Shown: positions 1 through 7,826 of the stretch, one piece after another
How the letters are laid out: the number at the start of each line of letters is the position of its first letter
Position numbering within the stretch: position 1 is the first letter of the stretch
Source of the DNA: Candidatus Gallimonas caecicola
GTDB taxonomy: Bacteria > Bacillota > Clostridia > Christensenellales > Borkfalkiaceae
Direction: 5' to 3'
DNA length: 17,446 bases
NCBI GenBank assembly: GCA_904394195.1
Contig: CAJFNH010000011.1
Span: 518-17,963 of the forward strand
Position numbers and translations under genes: made by a program
The notes under the pieces: model-generated
What the model saw: only the letters and a program-made list of their open reading frames with translations
What the model was told of the DNA's origin: nothing
The model's database searches: none

Positions 1-2052
1 ACGCGGCTGATCTCCGTCATACTCATGGTGCTCGTGAGCGTGGGCTTCACGGCAGGGATCGGGATGTCGACGTCAAAGATCAACGCTTCCCTATCCGACT
101 ATTACCGCGACAAAAATGTGAGCGACATCATCCTCATGAATACGGAAGGCGCATTTTCTGACGAGGACACGGACGCCCTCACGCAGCGCTACGCAGAAGA
201 GAACGTGTTGCGCGGCGGCATGCTGGAATTTGAAGTAAAGGATGCAAAGGCGACGATCAATGAAACGCAGGTATCCTTCACAAATGTCCCAGACGGTATC
301 GTACGCGTTTACCTGTATGAATACGCCTCCCCTGCCGATGTATCGCAAAATACGCTTACGTCCGTAGAAAATTACGACATATCTTCTGCCCCGGAAGGCG
401 CGATCACCGTATATGCGGAGCGTTCCACAGAACAGCTTCCCGCCTATGAAGCCGGGCAGATCTTTGCTCTGTCCGCAACCGTTACGCAAAGCATGGACAC
501 CCTCACCGATCCGGATACGGGTACAACTCTGTCCGGCGATTTTACGGCGACTATCCCCGTAGAACAGACCTATGTACTGGGCGGCACCGTTCTCAACCCC
601 CTGCACATGGCGGTGCGCGACGACATCAGCTACACGGATGACCCCGCTTCCGACGACGAAGAAGAGATGCTGGATCTTTCCGCCGTCTTCTATGTGTTCG
701 GCGTAAACCTGATCGACACTGCGGCGACAGCGACCATCACGGGAACCGTTTCAATGGGAAATATGCAGATCCCTCTGCCCGATGAAGGGATCATCCGTGA
801 AACGGAAGTCGCCATCCCCGCTTCCGAACTGCTCAATCAGATCTATATCGCTCTTCCCGACCGCGCGGACTACACCCTATTCGGCATAGGGTATGACGAC
901 TATGTAAATGAGGAGATAGCAGCCATCGCAGGATTGCTTTCTTCTGACACGCAGACCGAGGCGCAGGATGCGGCGGCATATTACGAAGCGCTCACACTGC
1001 ACGACAATTTTTCCTTCGCATCCTTTCATGAATATTCGGGCAAGATCGCCAGCATCGGTTACGTTCTGATGGTGGTATTCCTGTTTGTCACAATTCTGGT
1101 GGTGCTTTCAACAATGACGCGCCTGCTGGACGAAGAACGCGGACAGATCGCCTGTCTGCTGACGCTGGGACATTCGCCCGCGCGCATCATTGCAAAATAC
1201 CTGCTGTTTGCCCTCATCGGCACGCTCATCGGCGGCGCGGGCGCATATTTTGCGGGACTGGGTCTGGCGCGCATCGTTTACGTCAACTTTGAATGGAACT
1301 ACACGCTTCCTCCCTACGCATCCCACGTCTCGCTCGTCTACTTTTTCATCACCTTCGCCGTCATTCTGGTCGCAACGCTTGCAGCCACAGCCATTGCAGG
1401 GTTCAAGCTTACCCGGCAGGAACCCGCCGATCTTCTGCGCCCCAAGACGCCAAAGTCGGGCAAAAAAGTGTTCCTTGAGCGCATCCCGCTTATCTGGAAC
1501 AGGCTTTCCTTCAAATATAAGTCGACGATGCGCAATGTGTTGCGATTCTTCATGCGCTTTCTGATGACGGTCGTCTCCGTCGCCCTCTCCACCGCGCTCG
1601 TTCTGGCAGGGCTCGCCGTGCTTGATTGCTGCCTCTTCCAGGACATCGGCGGTACGGCAATGATCACCATATCCGTCATCATTTTGGTGTTTGCAGCGCT
1701 TCTGAACTTTGTCGTCACCTACACGCTGACCAACATCAATATCAGCGAGCGCGAACGCGAACTGGCTACGCTCATGGTGCTCGGCTATTACGACAACGAA
1801 GTCGCGGGCTATATTTACCGCGAGATCTATATTACGAGCAGCATCGGCATCCTCTTCGGGATCCCGCTCGGCTGCCTGCTCTGTCTGTTCGTGTTCCGGG
1901 TAATGAGCTTCGGCTCCATCCCGGGCATCTCCTGGTTCGTATGGGTGCTTGCCCCCATCCTGTCCGTCGTCTTCACCATTCTTGTCACGCTCATGCTGCG
2001 CCACAAGATCGTGAAGATCAACATGAACGAATCCCTCAAAGCCATCGAATAA
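1..2052 (+). CDS. FtsX-like ABC transporter permease, 5'-truncated by window edge
   Basis: Membrane subunit of an FtsX/MacB-type ABC system, which transmits ATP hydrolysis across the membrane for efflux, lipoprotein handling or signalling; its ATPase partner would lie upstream, outside the window. The frame is open to base 1. The first in-frame ATG (25) sits inside the first membrane segment, so it is not the real start. Numbering from that ATG, a large extracytoplasmic domain (about 20-340) is followed by three helices near 343-366, 392-419 and 435-460 (first FtsX domain), then helices near 512-535, 546-570, 602-625 and 638-658 (second FtsX domain). Each FtsX core has the usual cytoplasmic coupling segment: DEERGQIACLLTLG and SERERELATLMVLG. 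The second extracytoplasmic loop is almost absent. The protein ends in NMNESLKAIE. Substrate cannot be inferred. Confidence 0.9.
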   Translation, partial: TRLISVILMVLVSVGFTAGIGMSTSKINASLSDYYRDKNVSDIILMNTEGAFSDEDTDALTQRYAEENVLRGGMLEFEVKDAKATINETQVSFTNVPDGIVRVYLYEYASPADVSQNTLTSVENYDISSAPEGAITVYAERSTEQLPAYEAGQIFALSATVTQSMDTLTDPDTGTTLSGDFTATIPVEQTYVLGGTVLNPLHMAVRDDISYTDDPASDDEEEMLDLSAVFYVFGVNLIDTAATATITGTVSMGNMQIPLPDEGIIRETEVAIPASELLNQIYIALPDRADYTLFGIGYDDYVNEEIAAIAGLLSSDTQTEAQDAAAYYEALTLHDNFSFASFHEYSGKIASIGYVLMVVFLFVTILVVLSTMTRLLDEERGQIACLLTLGHSPARIIAKYLLFALIGTLIGGAGAYFAGLGLARIVYVNFEWNYTLPPYASHVSLVYFFITFAVILVATLAATAIAGFKLTRQEPADLLRPKTPKSGKKVFLERIPLIWNRLSFKYKSTMRNVLRFFMRFLMTVVSVALSTALVLAGLAVLDCCLFQDIGGTAMITISVIILVFAALLNFVVTYTLTNINISERERELATLMVLGYYDNEVAGYIYREIYITSSIGILFGIPLGCLLCLFVFRVMSFGSIPGISWFVWVLAPILSVVFTILVTLMLRHKIVKINMNESLKAIE

Positions 2053-2059
2053 GCAATGC

Positions 2060-2089
2060 CGCCGCGCTTTTGCGCGGCGTTTTCTGTTT
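2060..2089 (+). terminator. Rho-independent terminator after the FtsX permease gene
   Basis: An 8-bp perfect stem (CGCCGCGC / GCGCGGCG) with a TTTT loop begins 8 bases after the permease stop and is followed by GTTTTCTGTTT. It separates the permease gene from the mscS promoter directly downstream. Confidence 0.85.
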
Positions 2090-2092
2090 GAC

Positions 2093-2121
2093 TTGTTTTT
2101 TTGCCGAAAATATGCTATACT
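2093..2121 (+). promoter_or_regulatory. Sigma-A type promoter of the mscS unit
   Basis: TTGTTT (2093-2098), a 17-bp spacer and TATACT (2116-2121), preceded by TGC, an extended -10. An alternative pairing, TTGACT (2088-2093) with TATGCT (2111-2116), also has a 17-bp spacer. The ribosome site AAGGAG at 2129-2134 precedes the ATG at 2142, so the leader is very short. Confidence 0.7.
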
Positions 2122-2141
2122 CTCTATTAAGGAGACGATCT

Positions 2142-2987
2142 ATGGATCAGATTTGGGAAACATTGCAGCAGATCGGGCAGGACTTCGTGCAAAACACGGG
2201 GCTTGCCATCGTACGCGCCGTCGCTTTTCTGGTGCTGGGACTGGTCATCATCCGCATCGTACAGGTCATAGCGCGTTCGGCAACGCTCAAGAGCAGCCGG
2301 CTCGACAAATCCGCTTCCACATTTGTGGTGTCCATCATCACCGTCGTTCTCTATGTCGCGCTCGTCATCGTGGTGGTGAGCTCGCTCGGGTTTTCCACGG
2401 CAGGCATCATCGCGGCATTCTCCGCAGTCGCCCTCGCCATCGCTCTTGCTCTCAAAGACAGCCTTGCAAGCCTTGCGAACGGCGTGATCATCATCTTTAC
2501 CAAGCCATTCAAGAAGGGTGACTATGTATGCATCGGCGGCATGGAAGGACTGGTGCAGGATATCCGCCTGTTCAACACCAAGATCCTGACTTACAGCAAC
2601 GAGACCATCATCGTGCCCAACAGCGAGGTGCTGGGCAGCAAACTTGTAAATTACAGCGATATGCCGCTGCGGCGGGTGGTCATCGACGTGCCCGTCCCCT
2701 ACTCCTGCGATATCGACGAGGTCAAAGCATTCCTTCTGGAGAGCGTGCGGGCATATGAATACGTTGTAGAGACACCCGAGCCATCCGTGGTGCTGGCCGA
2801 GTACGGCGAGAGCACGCTCAAACTCTCCGTCCGCGCTTGGGGGACAACGGAAAAATACTGGGATCTCTACTATGACCTGCGCGAGATCATTTTGAAGGCG
2901 TTGGACAAGCACGGCGTCGAAAAGCCGCACAATCAGTTGGAAGTTCGTATGCGCGGGAACGCCCCGCAGGGGAGGAAGGACGCATGA
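2142..2987 (+). CDS. mscS: Small-conductance mechanosensitive channel, MscS family
   Basis: A 281-aa inner-membrane protein that should assemble into a heptameric tension-gated channel releasing solutes on hypo-osmotic shock. Three membrane helices are visible near residues 20-42, 62-84 and 88-120. The third, pore-lining helix reads AGIIAAFSAVALAIALALKD and leads into NGVIIIFTKPFKKGDYV, the conserved hinge before the beta domain. The beta domain follows (GGMEGLVQDIRLFNTKI, then IIVPNSEVLGSKLVNYS), then the alpha/beta cage domain. Length is close to E. coli MscS. The pore helix has alanine, serine and valine at several positions where E. coli MscS packs glycine, so gating may differ. The ATG follows AAGGAG at good spacing; longer in-frame extensions cross the promoter and terminator and are rejected. 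The stop overlaps the next gene by 4 bases (ATGA). Confidence 0.92.
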   Translation: MDQIWETLQQIGQDFVQNTGLAIVRAVAFLVLGLVIIRIVQVIARSATLKSSRLDKSASTFVVSIITVVLYVALVIVVVSSLGFSTAGIIAAFSAVALAIALALKDSLASLANGVIIIFTKPFKKGDYVCIGGMEGLVQDIRLFNTKILTYSNETIIVPNSEVLGSKLVNYSDMPLRRVVIDVPVPYSCDIDEVKAFLLESVRAYEYVVETPEPSVVLAEYGESTLKLSVRAWGTTEKYWDLYYDLREIILKALDKHGVEKPHNQLEVRMRGNAPQGRKDA

Positions 2988-3514
2988 ACGCATTTTTCTG
3001 CAGCATGCTGGCGGAGACGACGGAGCCAGCCGCACAGGCCGACCCCACCCGGCTCATCCTCGAATACGTCGTATATGCGGCGATCATCGTCGTGGGTATT
3101 TTTATCCTGTTGCTTCTGCGCAGCAAAACGCGGCTGCCCCGCCACAATGAACTGCGCAAAAAACTTGCCGACCTGTGCAGCGAACTTGCTTCCCTGCGCA
3201 AAACGGTAGAGGACGGAACGCTGCCCCGTCTGAAACTTACAAAGGCGATTTCCGGACTCATCTACCGCACCGACAAACTCATCTATCTGACCGACCGCAT
3301 GGCGGAAAAGGAACGGGACGGCGAGATCGCAAGCATTTCAACGCTGCTCGGACAGGCGCGCAACGAGCTTGCCGCCTGTCGAGCGGGGGCGCGCGCCGAG
3401 CAGGAAACGGACGGTGCACAAGCCGCGCAGCAGAGAGCGGACGAAGCGCTTGCGCTCATGGACCGCGTGATCGCCCGGGACGCGCGCCTGAAGGCGGAGA
3501 GCACAAAAAAATAA
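2984..3514 (+). CDS. Small single-pass membrane protein with cytoplasmic coiled coil (unknown function)
   Basis: I do not recognise this 176-aa protein. It has a short N-terminus, one clear membrane helix near residues 24-46 (YVVYAAIIVVGIFILLLL), then a basic stretch (RSKTRLPRHNELRKK) predicting a cytoplasmic C-terminus. The remainder is almost entirely helical and charged, with heptad-like spacing (about 55-170), suggesting a coiled coil or oligomerising stalk. The start ATG overlaps the mscS stop by 4 bases and lies 4 bases past GGAGGAAGG (2971-2979), so translation is probably coupled to the channel. That makes a role in channel assembly, anchoring or envelope stress possible, but the context is the only support. 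It is followed by a strong terminator. Confidence 0.8.
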   Translation: MNAFFCSMLAETTEPAAQADPTRLILEYVVYAAIIVVGIFILLLLRSKTRLPRHNELRKKLADLCSELASLRKTVEDGTLPRLKLTKAISGLIYRTDKLIYLTDRMAEKERDGEIASISTLLGQARNELAACRAGARAEQETDGAQAAQQRADEALALMDRVIARDARLKAESTKK

Positions 3515-3522
3515 ACGTAAGC

Positions 3523-3567
3523 AAGAAAGCGCGCCGCCCTGTTTCAGACAGGGCGGCGCGCTTTCTT
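3523..3567. terminator. Bidirectional terminator between convergent genes (perfect 19-bp inverted repeat)
   Basis: Two 19-base arms (3523-3541 and 3549-3567) are perfect reverse complements around a 7-base loop, TTTCAGA. The arm ends are AAGAAAG and CTTTCTT, so each strand's transcript ends in a U-rich tract. The hairpin starts 8 bases after the plus-strand coiled-coil gene and ends 9 bases before the stop of the minus-strand ABC-F gene, and serves both. Confidence 0.92.
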
Positions 3568-3576
3568 GGATGCGGC

Positions 3577-5154
3577 TTATACGTTCATCAGATCGACGTA
3601 TTCGTCGAAGGTGACGTTCTTGTCGAACGTCTTGGTACCGTCCAGCACGATGATGCGATTGCAAACGGTGTTCATCAGCTCCTGGTCGTGCGAGGTCAGG
3701 AGCATGCAGCCCCTGAATGCCGTCAGACCGTTGTTGAGCGAAGTGATGGACTCCAGGTCAAGGTGGTTTGTCGGCTCGTCAAAGATGAGGAAATTTCCCC
3801 CTTCCAGCATCATTTTTGCCAGCATGCAGCGCACCTTCTCGCCGCCCGAGAGCACCTTTGCCTGTTTGAGCGCCTCCTCGCCCGAAAAGAGCATGCGCCC
3901 CAGCCAGCCGCGCAGATACTCCTCGTAGTGATCTTTGGAGAACTGCGAGAGCCACTGCACAAGGGTGAATTCGCACCCGTCGAAATACTCCGAATTATTC
4001 TGCGGGAAGTAGGAAAAGGAGATGGTCTTGCCCCACTTCACGGTGCCTGCGTCCGGCTGCGCCTTGCCCGTTAAAACGTCATAGAGCATGGTGACGGCAG
4101 TGGACTTGTCCGACAGGATGCCGATCTTGTCCCCCTTCTGCACGGTAAAGGATACATTTTCAAAGTACCCCTCTTTGGTCAGCCCTTCGACGGCGAGGAT
4201 GTCGTTGCCGATCTCGCGCTCGAACTTGAAGTCGATAAAGGGATATTTGCGCAGGGAAGGCTTGAAGTCGGAGATGGTCAGCTTTTCCAGTTCCTTCTTG
4301 CGCGAGGTTGCCTGGCGCGATTTGGAGGCATTCGCCGCAAAGCGGGCGATAAATTCCTTGAGTTCGGCGGCGCGCTGTTCCGCCTTTTTGTTGGCATCGC
4401 GCTGCTGGCGGGCCAAAAGCTGCGAGGTCTGATACCAGAAATCGTAGTTGCCCAGATACAGATTGATCTTGCCGAAATCCACGTCGCAGATGTGCGTGCA
4501 GACCTTGTTCAGGAAGTGGCGGTTGTGCGAGACGATGATGATGGTGTTTTCAAAGTCCAGAAGATAATTTTCCAGCCAGCGCACCGTCTTCAAGTCGAGG
4601 TTGTTGGTGGGCTCGTCCAGCAGCAGCACGTCGGGATTGCCGAACAGCGCCTGCGCAAGCAGCACCTTCACCTTCTGCTTGGCGTCCAGCTCGCCCATGC
4701 GCATCTGGTGAAACTCGGCGGGGATATCCAGCTCGTTCAACAGGGTCTCCGCCTCGCTCTCCGCCTCCCAGCCGCCCAGTTCGGCGAACTCCGCTTCCAG
4801 CTCGGAGGCGCGCACGCCGTCCTCCTCGGTGAAATCGGCATGTGCGTAGAGCGCGTCCTTCTCGTCCATGATCTCCACGAGCCGCTTGTGCCCGAGCATG
4901 ACCGTGCGGAGCACCGTCTCGAAATCGTATTTGTTCTGATCCTGCGCAAGTACGGACATGCGCTCGTTTTTGCCGAGCACGACTTCGCCCTTGTTGGGCT
5001 CGATCTCGCCCGAAAGCACCTTCAAAAAGGTAGACTTGCCCGCGCCGTTCGCGCCGATGATGCCGTAGCAGTTGCCCGAAGTAAATTTTAAATTGACGTC
5101 CTCAAACAGTTTCTTGCTGCCGTACTGCAGGCTGACGCCGATGACCTGTAACAT
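3577..5154 (-). CDS. ABC-F family ATPase, YbiT-like
   Basis: A 525-aa soluble protein with two ABC domains and no membrane segment. ABC-F proteins bind the ribosomal E site and act in translation or antibiotic protection; this one resembles the YbiT branch. Domain 1 has a canonical Walker A (GANGAGKST, K40) and Walker B (DEPTNNLD, E181), but its signature is degenerate: MGELDAKQ (153-160) instead of LSGGQ. The inter-domain helical linker (about 230-310) is basic and lysine/arginine rich, as expected for the tRNA-interacting arm. Domain 2 has LSGGEK (435-440) and DEPTNHLD (E460), but its Walker A reads GILSDKSTAVT, with V354 where the lysine should be. One composite ATP site therefore looks intact and the other degenerate on both faces. 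AAGGAGA precedes the ATG. Transcribed from its own promoter at 5185-5213. Nothing here marks it as a resistance determinant. Confidence 0.93.
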   Translation of the reverse strand: MLQVIGVSLQYGSKKLFEDVNLKFTSGNCYGIIGANGAGKSTFLKVLSGEIEPNKGEVVLGKNERMSVLAQDQNKYDFETVLRTVMLGHKRLVEIMDEKDALYAHADFTEEDGVRASELEAEFAELGGWEAESEAETLLNELDIPAEFHQMRMGELDAKQKVKVLLAQALFGNPDVLLLDEPTNNLDLKTVRWLENYLLDFENTIIIVSHNRHFLNKVCTHICDVDFGKINLYLGNYDFWYQTSQLLARQQRDANKKAEQRAAELKEFIARFAANASKSRQATSRKKELEKLTISDFKPSLRKYPFIDFKFEREIGNDILAVEGLTKEGYFENVSFTVQKGDKIGILSDKSTAVTMLYDVLTGKAQPDAGTVKWGKTISFSYFPQNNSEYFDGCEFTLVQWLSQFSKDHYEEYLRGWLGRMLFSGEEALKQAKVLSGGEKVRCMLAKMMLEGGNFLIFDEPTNHLDLESITSLNNGLTAFRGCMLLTSHDQELMNTVCNRIIVLDGTKTFDKNVTFDEYVDLMNV

Positions 5155-5184
5155 TTTGCTTTCTCCTTATCTTTTCCGAGGGAG

Positions 5185-5213
5185 ATTATACCATATTCTT
5201 CCCCTTTAATCAA
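5185..5213 (-). promoter_or_regulatory. Near-consensus promoter of the ABC-F gene
   Basis: On the minus strand: TTGATT (5208-5213), a 17-bp spacer ending in TGG, then TATAAT (5185-5190), giving an extended -10. The predicted start near 5178 leaves a leader of about 24 nt containing AAGGAGA. The leader is too short for the attenuator or upstream ORF known from antibiotic-induced ABC-F genes. Confidence 0.85.
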
Positions 5214-5265
5214 ACGAAATACGCGCCATTTGGGAAAATACCGCATCGATCGCCGATTATGAAAT

Positions 5266-5295
5266 ACCGCCCTCCGTCTGTTGACGGCGGGCGGT
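5266..5295 (-). terminator. Probable terminator after the DUF368 gene
   Basis: On the minus strand, ACCGCCC-G-CCGTC pairs with GACGG-A-GGGCGGT around an AACA loop (12 bp with one internal mismatch), 5 bases after the DUF368 stop. The following tract (ATTTCATAATC) is only moderately T-rich, so termination may be incomplete. Confidence 0.65.
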
Positions 5296-5300
5296 CGCTT

Positions 5301-6341
5301 TCATTTTTTCTCCAACATGGGCGGAGCGCCCTTCTTTTTCCGTTCATACCGGACAAACAGATACGCAACGACGATCCCGACGGCAAACAGCACCAGTCCC
5401 AACGTCAGATCGAGCACGTTGAGCGCTGTCGTCCAGCTCTGATATACGGCGTAGATATCTGGATTGAAAAACATGGTCAGAATGGAGCCAAGCGACAGCC
5501 CGACGATCACAAAAAACGCACCCGCGCGATGTTTTGCGAAAATTTTGGTGAGCAGCTTGGAGAAGGTGACAAGCCCTGCCACAAACCCCGCGACAAGGCA
5601 GACATACACGCCGAACACGGCGGGATTCTGCTGCCAATAGGACAGGTGCACCGAATCCATGATGGAGGAAAAATAGCCGAACGCCATCAGAAGCGCCGTG
5701 GCGCTCAACCCGGGCACCACCTGCGTGACCGCCACCAGATAGCCGAGCACGATAAACAGAATGTAGTGCCCGACGTTCAGCCCTTCCAGCGACTGCGCGC
5801 CTTCGGAGGCGAACACCGAAAAAAGCGCGATGGCAACGGGCACGGCAAGCCCGATCAGAAAGAGCCCGACGCGCAACGGCGTCTTTTTTTCCGAGCGCAC
5901 CTCATCGTACACGGCGGGAAAAGAGCCGAGCATCAGTCCGGCAAACAATCCGATGACGGTGAACGGGCTGATATCGATGAGCCGTTGGATGGCAAGAAAG
6001 CCCAATACAAAGCCGACGGCGAGCCCGAGCACGATGGGAAGCAGAAATTTCGCACATTTTTTGAAGCGGCGGAAAATATTCCCGAGCGCGTAAAGCAGTT
6101 TGTCGTACAGCCTGAAGATGATGGCGACCGTGGAGCCGCTCACGCCGGGCACGATGACGGCAAGGCCGATGAAAAAACCGAGCACGCCCCCTTTGACGAC
6201 CTCTTTGCCGTTCTTATATTTCAGGTCCGGCTCCGGCTGCGGCTGTTCGGGCGGCACCGCATTGTTTTCGGGCGGCTGCGGCGCGGGGCCCTCCTGCCCG
6301 TCCTCCTGCGATGTGAGAATGATGATATCGATGGGGTCCAT
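5301..6341 (-). CDS. popT: DUF368 family polyprenyl-phosphate transporter (PopT-like)
   Basis: A 346-aa polytopic membrane protein of the DUF368 family, whose studied members (PopT) return undecaprenyl phosphate across the membrane for reuse in cell-wall and glycan synthesis. The family hallmark is near the N-terminus: KGGVLGFFIGLAVIVPGVSG followed by STVAIIFRLYDKLL. A second half-repeat shows GYLVAVTQVVPGLSATALLM, giving the two PG(V/L)S re-entrant-type motifs. Roughly eight to ten hydrophobic segments follow. The N-terminus before the first helix is an unusual proline/glutamine/glutamate-rich tail of about 40 residues. The ATG at 6341 is chosen because a strong promoter ends 6 bases upstream; a TTG 51 bases further upstream lies before the promoter and has no ribosome site. 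There is no Shine-Dalgarno before the ATG, so the message is probably leaderless. The second glycine of the usual PGVSGG motif is serine here. Confidence 0.87.
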   Translation of the reverse strand: MDPIDIIILTSQEDGQEGPAPQPPENNAVPPEQPQPEPDLKYKNGKEVVKGGVLGFFIGLAVIVPGVSGSTVAIIFRLYDKLLYALGNIFRRFKKCAKFLLPIVLGLAVGFVLGFLAIQRLIDISPFTVIGLFAGLMLGSFPAVYDEVRSEKKTPLRVGLFLIGLAVPVAIALFSVFASEGAQSLEGLNVGHYILFIVLGYLVAVTQVVPGLSATALLMAFGYFSSIMDSVHLSYWQQNPAVFGVYVCLVAGFVAGLVTFSKLLTKIFAKHRAGAFFVIVGLSLGSILTMFFNPDIYAVYQSWTTALNVLDLTLGLVLFAVGIVVAYLFVRYERKKKGAPPMLEKK

Positions 6342-6347
6342 AGAACA

Positions 6348-6376
6348 AGTATAGCATATCGCACACGAAAATACAA
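6348..6376 (-). promoter_or_regulatory. Promoter of the DUF368 gene, predicted to give a leaderless mRNA
   Basis: On the minus strand: TTGTAT (6371-6376), a 17-bp spacer ending in TGC, then TATACT (6348-6353), an extended -10. Only TGTTCT separates the -10 from the ATG at 6341, putting the expected +1 on the A of the start codon. Confidence 0.75.
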
Positions 6377-6409
6377 CCGTGCGCAACAGCAAAATCGATG
6401 ATATAGGAA

Positions 6410-6433
6410 ATCCCCGGCAAAAAAGCCGGGGAT
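6410..6433 (-). terminator. Rho-independent terminator after gdhA
   Basis: On the minus strand, a perfect 9-bp stem ATCCCCGGC / GCCGGGGAT with a TTTTTT loop starts 11 bases after the gdhA stop, followed by TTCCTATATC. Confidence 0.85.
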
Positions 6434-6444
6434 CTGTGACGAAG

Positions 6445-7782
6445 TTATACGATACCCTGCGCCATCATCGCGTCGGCAACCTTTTTGAAGCCCGCAATGT
6501 TCGCGCCCGCAACATAGTCGCCCTCGACGCCGTACTCCTTCGCCGCGTCGTCCATGTTGTGGTAAATGTTGATCATGATCTGCTTGAGCTTGGCGTCCAC
6601 TTCCTCGAACGTCCAGAACATTCTGCCACTCGACTGCGCCATTTCCAGCGCGCTCGTGGCTACGCCGCCCGCGTTCGCAGCCTTTGCGGGAAGGAACACC
6701 ACGCCCGCCTTCCGGAACACTTCGATCGCCTCGAGCGTGGAGGGCATGTTGGCGCCCTCGCCCACATACTTTACGCCGTTCTTGACGAGCAGGCGCGCAG
6801 CCTCCGCGTCGATCTCGTTCTGCGTGGCGCAGGGAAGGGCAATGTCGCAGGGAATGCTCCAGATGCCGGAGCAGCCCTCATAATATTCGGCGCCCTTCAC
6901 GCGCTCTACATACACCTTGATGCGCGCGCGCTCCACTTCCTTGATCTGCTTGACGACGTCGAGTTGGATGCCGTTCTTGTCATAGATATAGCCGTTGGAG
7001 TCATACAGCGCGACCACCTTTGCGCCCAGCTGCTGCGCCTTTTCGGTGGCATAGATGGCGACGTTGCCCGAGCCGGACACGACCACCGTCTTGCCGGCAA
7101 GGCTGTCGCCGCGGCACGCGAGCGCCTCCTCCACCATATATACCAGCCCGTAGCCCGTCGCCTCCGTTCTGACGAGACTGCCGCCGTAGGAAAGGCCCCT
7201 TCCCGTCAGCACGCCGACGTGCTCGTTGCGGATGCGCTTATACTGTCCGAACAGGAAGCCGACCTCCCTGCCGCCCACGCCGATATCGCCCGCGGGAACG
7301 TCCGTATCCTGCCCGATATGGCGGCAGAGCTCGGTCATGAAGCTCTGGCAGAAGCGCATGATCTCATTATCCGACTTGCCCTTGGGATCGAAGTCGGAGC
7401 CGCCCTTGCCGCCGCCGATGGGAAGCCCCGTCAGGCTGTTCTTCAGGATCTGCTCGAGACCGAGGAACTTGATGACGGAGAGCGTGACCGTCGGGTGGAA
7501 GCGGAGCCCGCCCTTGTAGGGACCGATCGCGCTGTTGAACTGCACGCGGTAGCCCTTGTTGACGTGCACCTTGCCCGCGTCGTCCACCCACGGCACGCGG
7601 AACATGACCACGCGCTCGGGCTCGACAAAGCGCTCCAGAAGCGCCGCCTTCTCATATTCGGGGTGCTTTGCAACGACGGGGCGAAGTCCGTTCAGGATCT
7701 CCGTTGCCGCCTGGTGAAATTCTGGCTCACCGGGGTTTTTTGCCTTGAGCTGCGCAAGAACTCTCTCTACATAATCCATCAT
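6445..7782 (-). CDS. gdhA: NADP-type glutamate dehydrogenase
   Basis: A 445-aa cytoplasmic enzyme catalysing 2-oxoglutarate + NH3 + NAD(P)H to glutamate. It is nearly colinear with E. coli GdhA (447 aa). Visible landmarks are GPYKGGLRFHP, the catalytic-lysine loop PIGGGKGGSDFDPKGKS (K126), VPAGDIGVGGREVGF, the Rossmann fingerprint SGSGNVA, DIALPCATQNE, EGANMP and KAANAGGVATSALEMAQ. The segment after the second Rossmann strand reads ALYDSNG, like the NADP-preferring E. coli enzyme (ASDSSG), so anabolic NADPH use is likely but not proven. The first of two adjacent ATGs is taken; AAGGAGA lies 5 bases upstream, and the second ATG (7779) is also possible. It has its own strong promoter (7827-7855), a terminator and a possible upstream operator, so it is an independent transcription unit. 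Confidence 0.97.
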   Translation of the reverse strand: MMDYVERVLAQLKAKNPGEPEFHQAATEILNGLRPVVAKHPEYEKAALLERFVEPERVVMFRVPWVDDAGKVHVNKGYRVQFNSAIGPYKGGLRFHPTVTLSVIKFLGLEQILKNSLTGLPIGGGKGGSDFDPKGKSDNEIMRFCQSFMTELCRHIGQDTDVPAGDIGVGGREVGFLFGQYKRIRNEHVGVLTGRGLSYGGSLVRTEATGYGLVYMVEEALACRGDSLAGKTVVVSGSGNVAIYATEKAQQLGAKVVALYDSNGYIYDKNGIQLDVVKQIKEVERARIKVYVERVKGAEYYEGCSGIWSIPCDIALPCATQNEIDAEAARLLVKNGVKYVGEGANMPSTLEAIEVFRKAGVVFLPAKAANAGGVATSALEMAQSSGRMFWTFEEVDAKLKQIMINIYHNMDDAAKEYGVEGDYVAGANIAGFKKVADAMMAQGIV

Positions 7783-7826
7783 GCTTTCTCCTTCCGCCGC
7801 AGCGCGGCGCTCTTTTGATTTCCAAT

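Noticed and set aside
1108..2004. 298-codon open frame antisense to the FtsX permease
   Set aside because: Charged low-complexity translation mirroring membrane helices on the plus strand.
1626..2141. Upstream extension of the MscS reading frame
   Set aside because: It overlaps the permease gene, a terminator and the mscS promoter; the ATG at 2142 has a proper ribosome site.
3577..5154. Antibiotic-resistance ABC-F (Vga/Msr/OptrA type)
   Set aside because: The degenerate first signature and overall motifs fit the YbiT branch, and the leader is too short for drug-induced attenuation.
5259..6401. 380-codon open frame antisense to the DUF368 gene
   Set aside because: Highly charged Asp/His/Lys/Arg-rich translation, typical of the antisense of a membrane protein gene.
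6379..7818. 479-codon open frame antisense to gdhA
   Set aside because: The opposite strand encodes an unmistakable glutamate dehydrogenase; the translation is rich in Leu/His/Arg/Asp with no domain.
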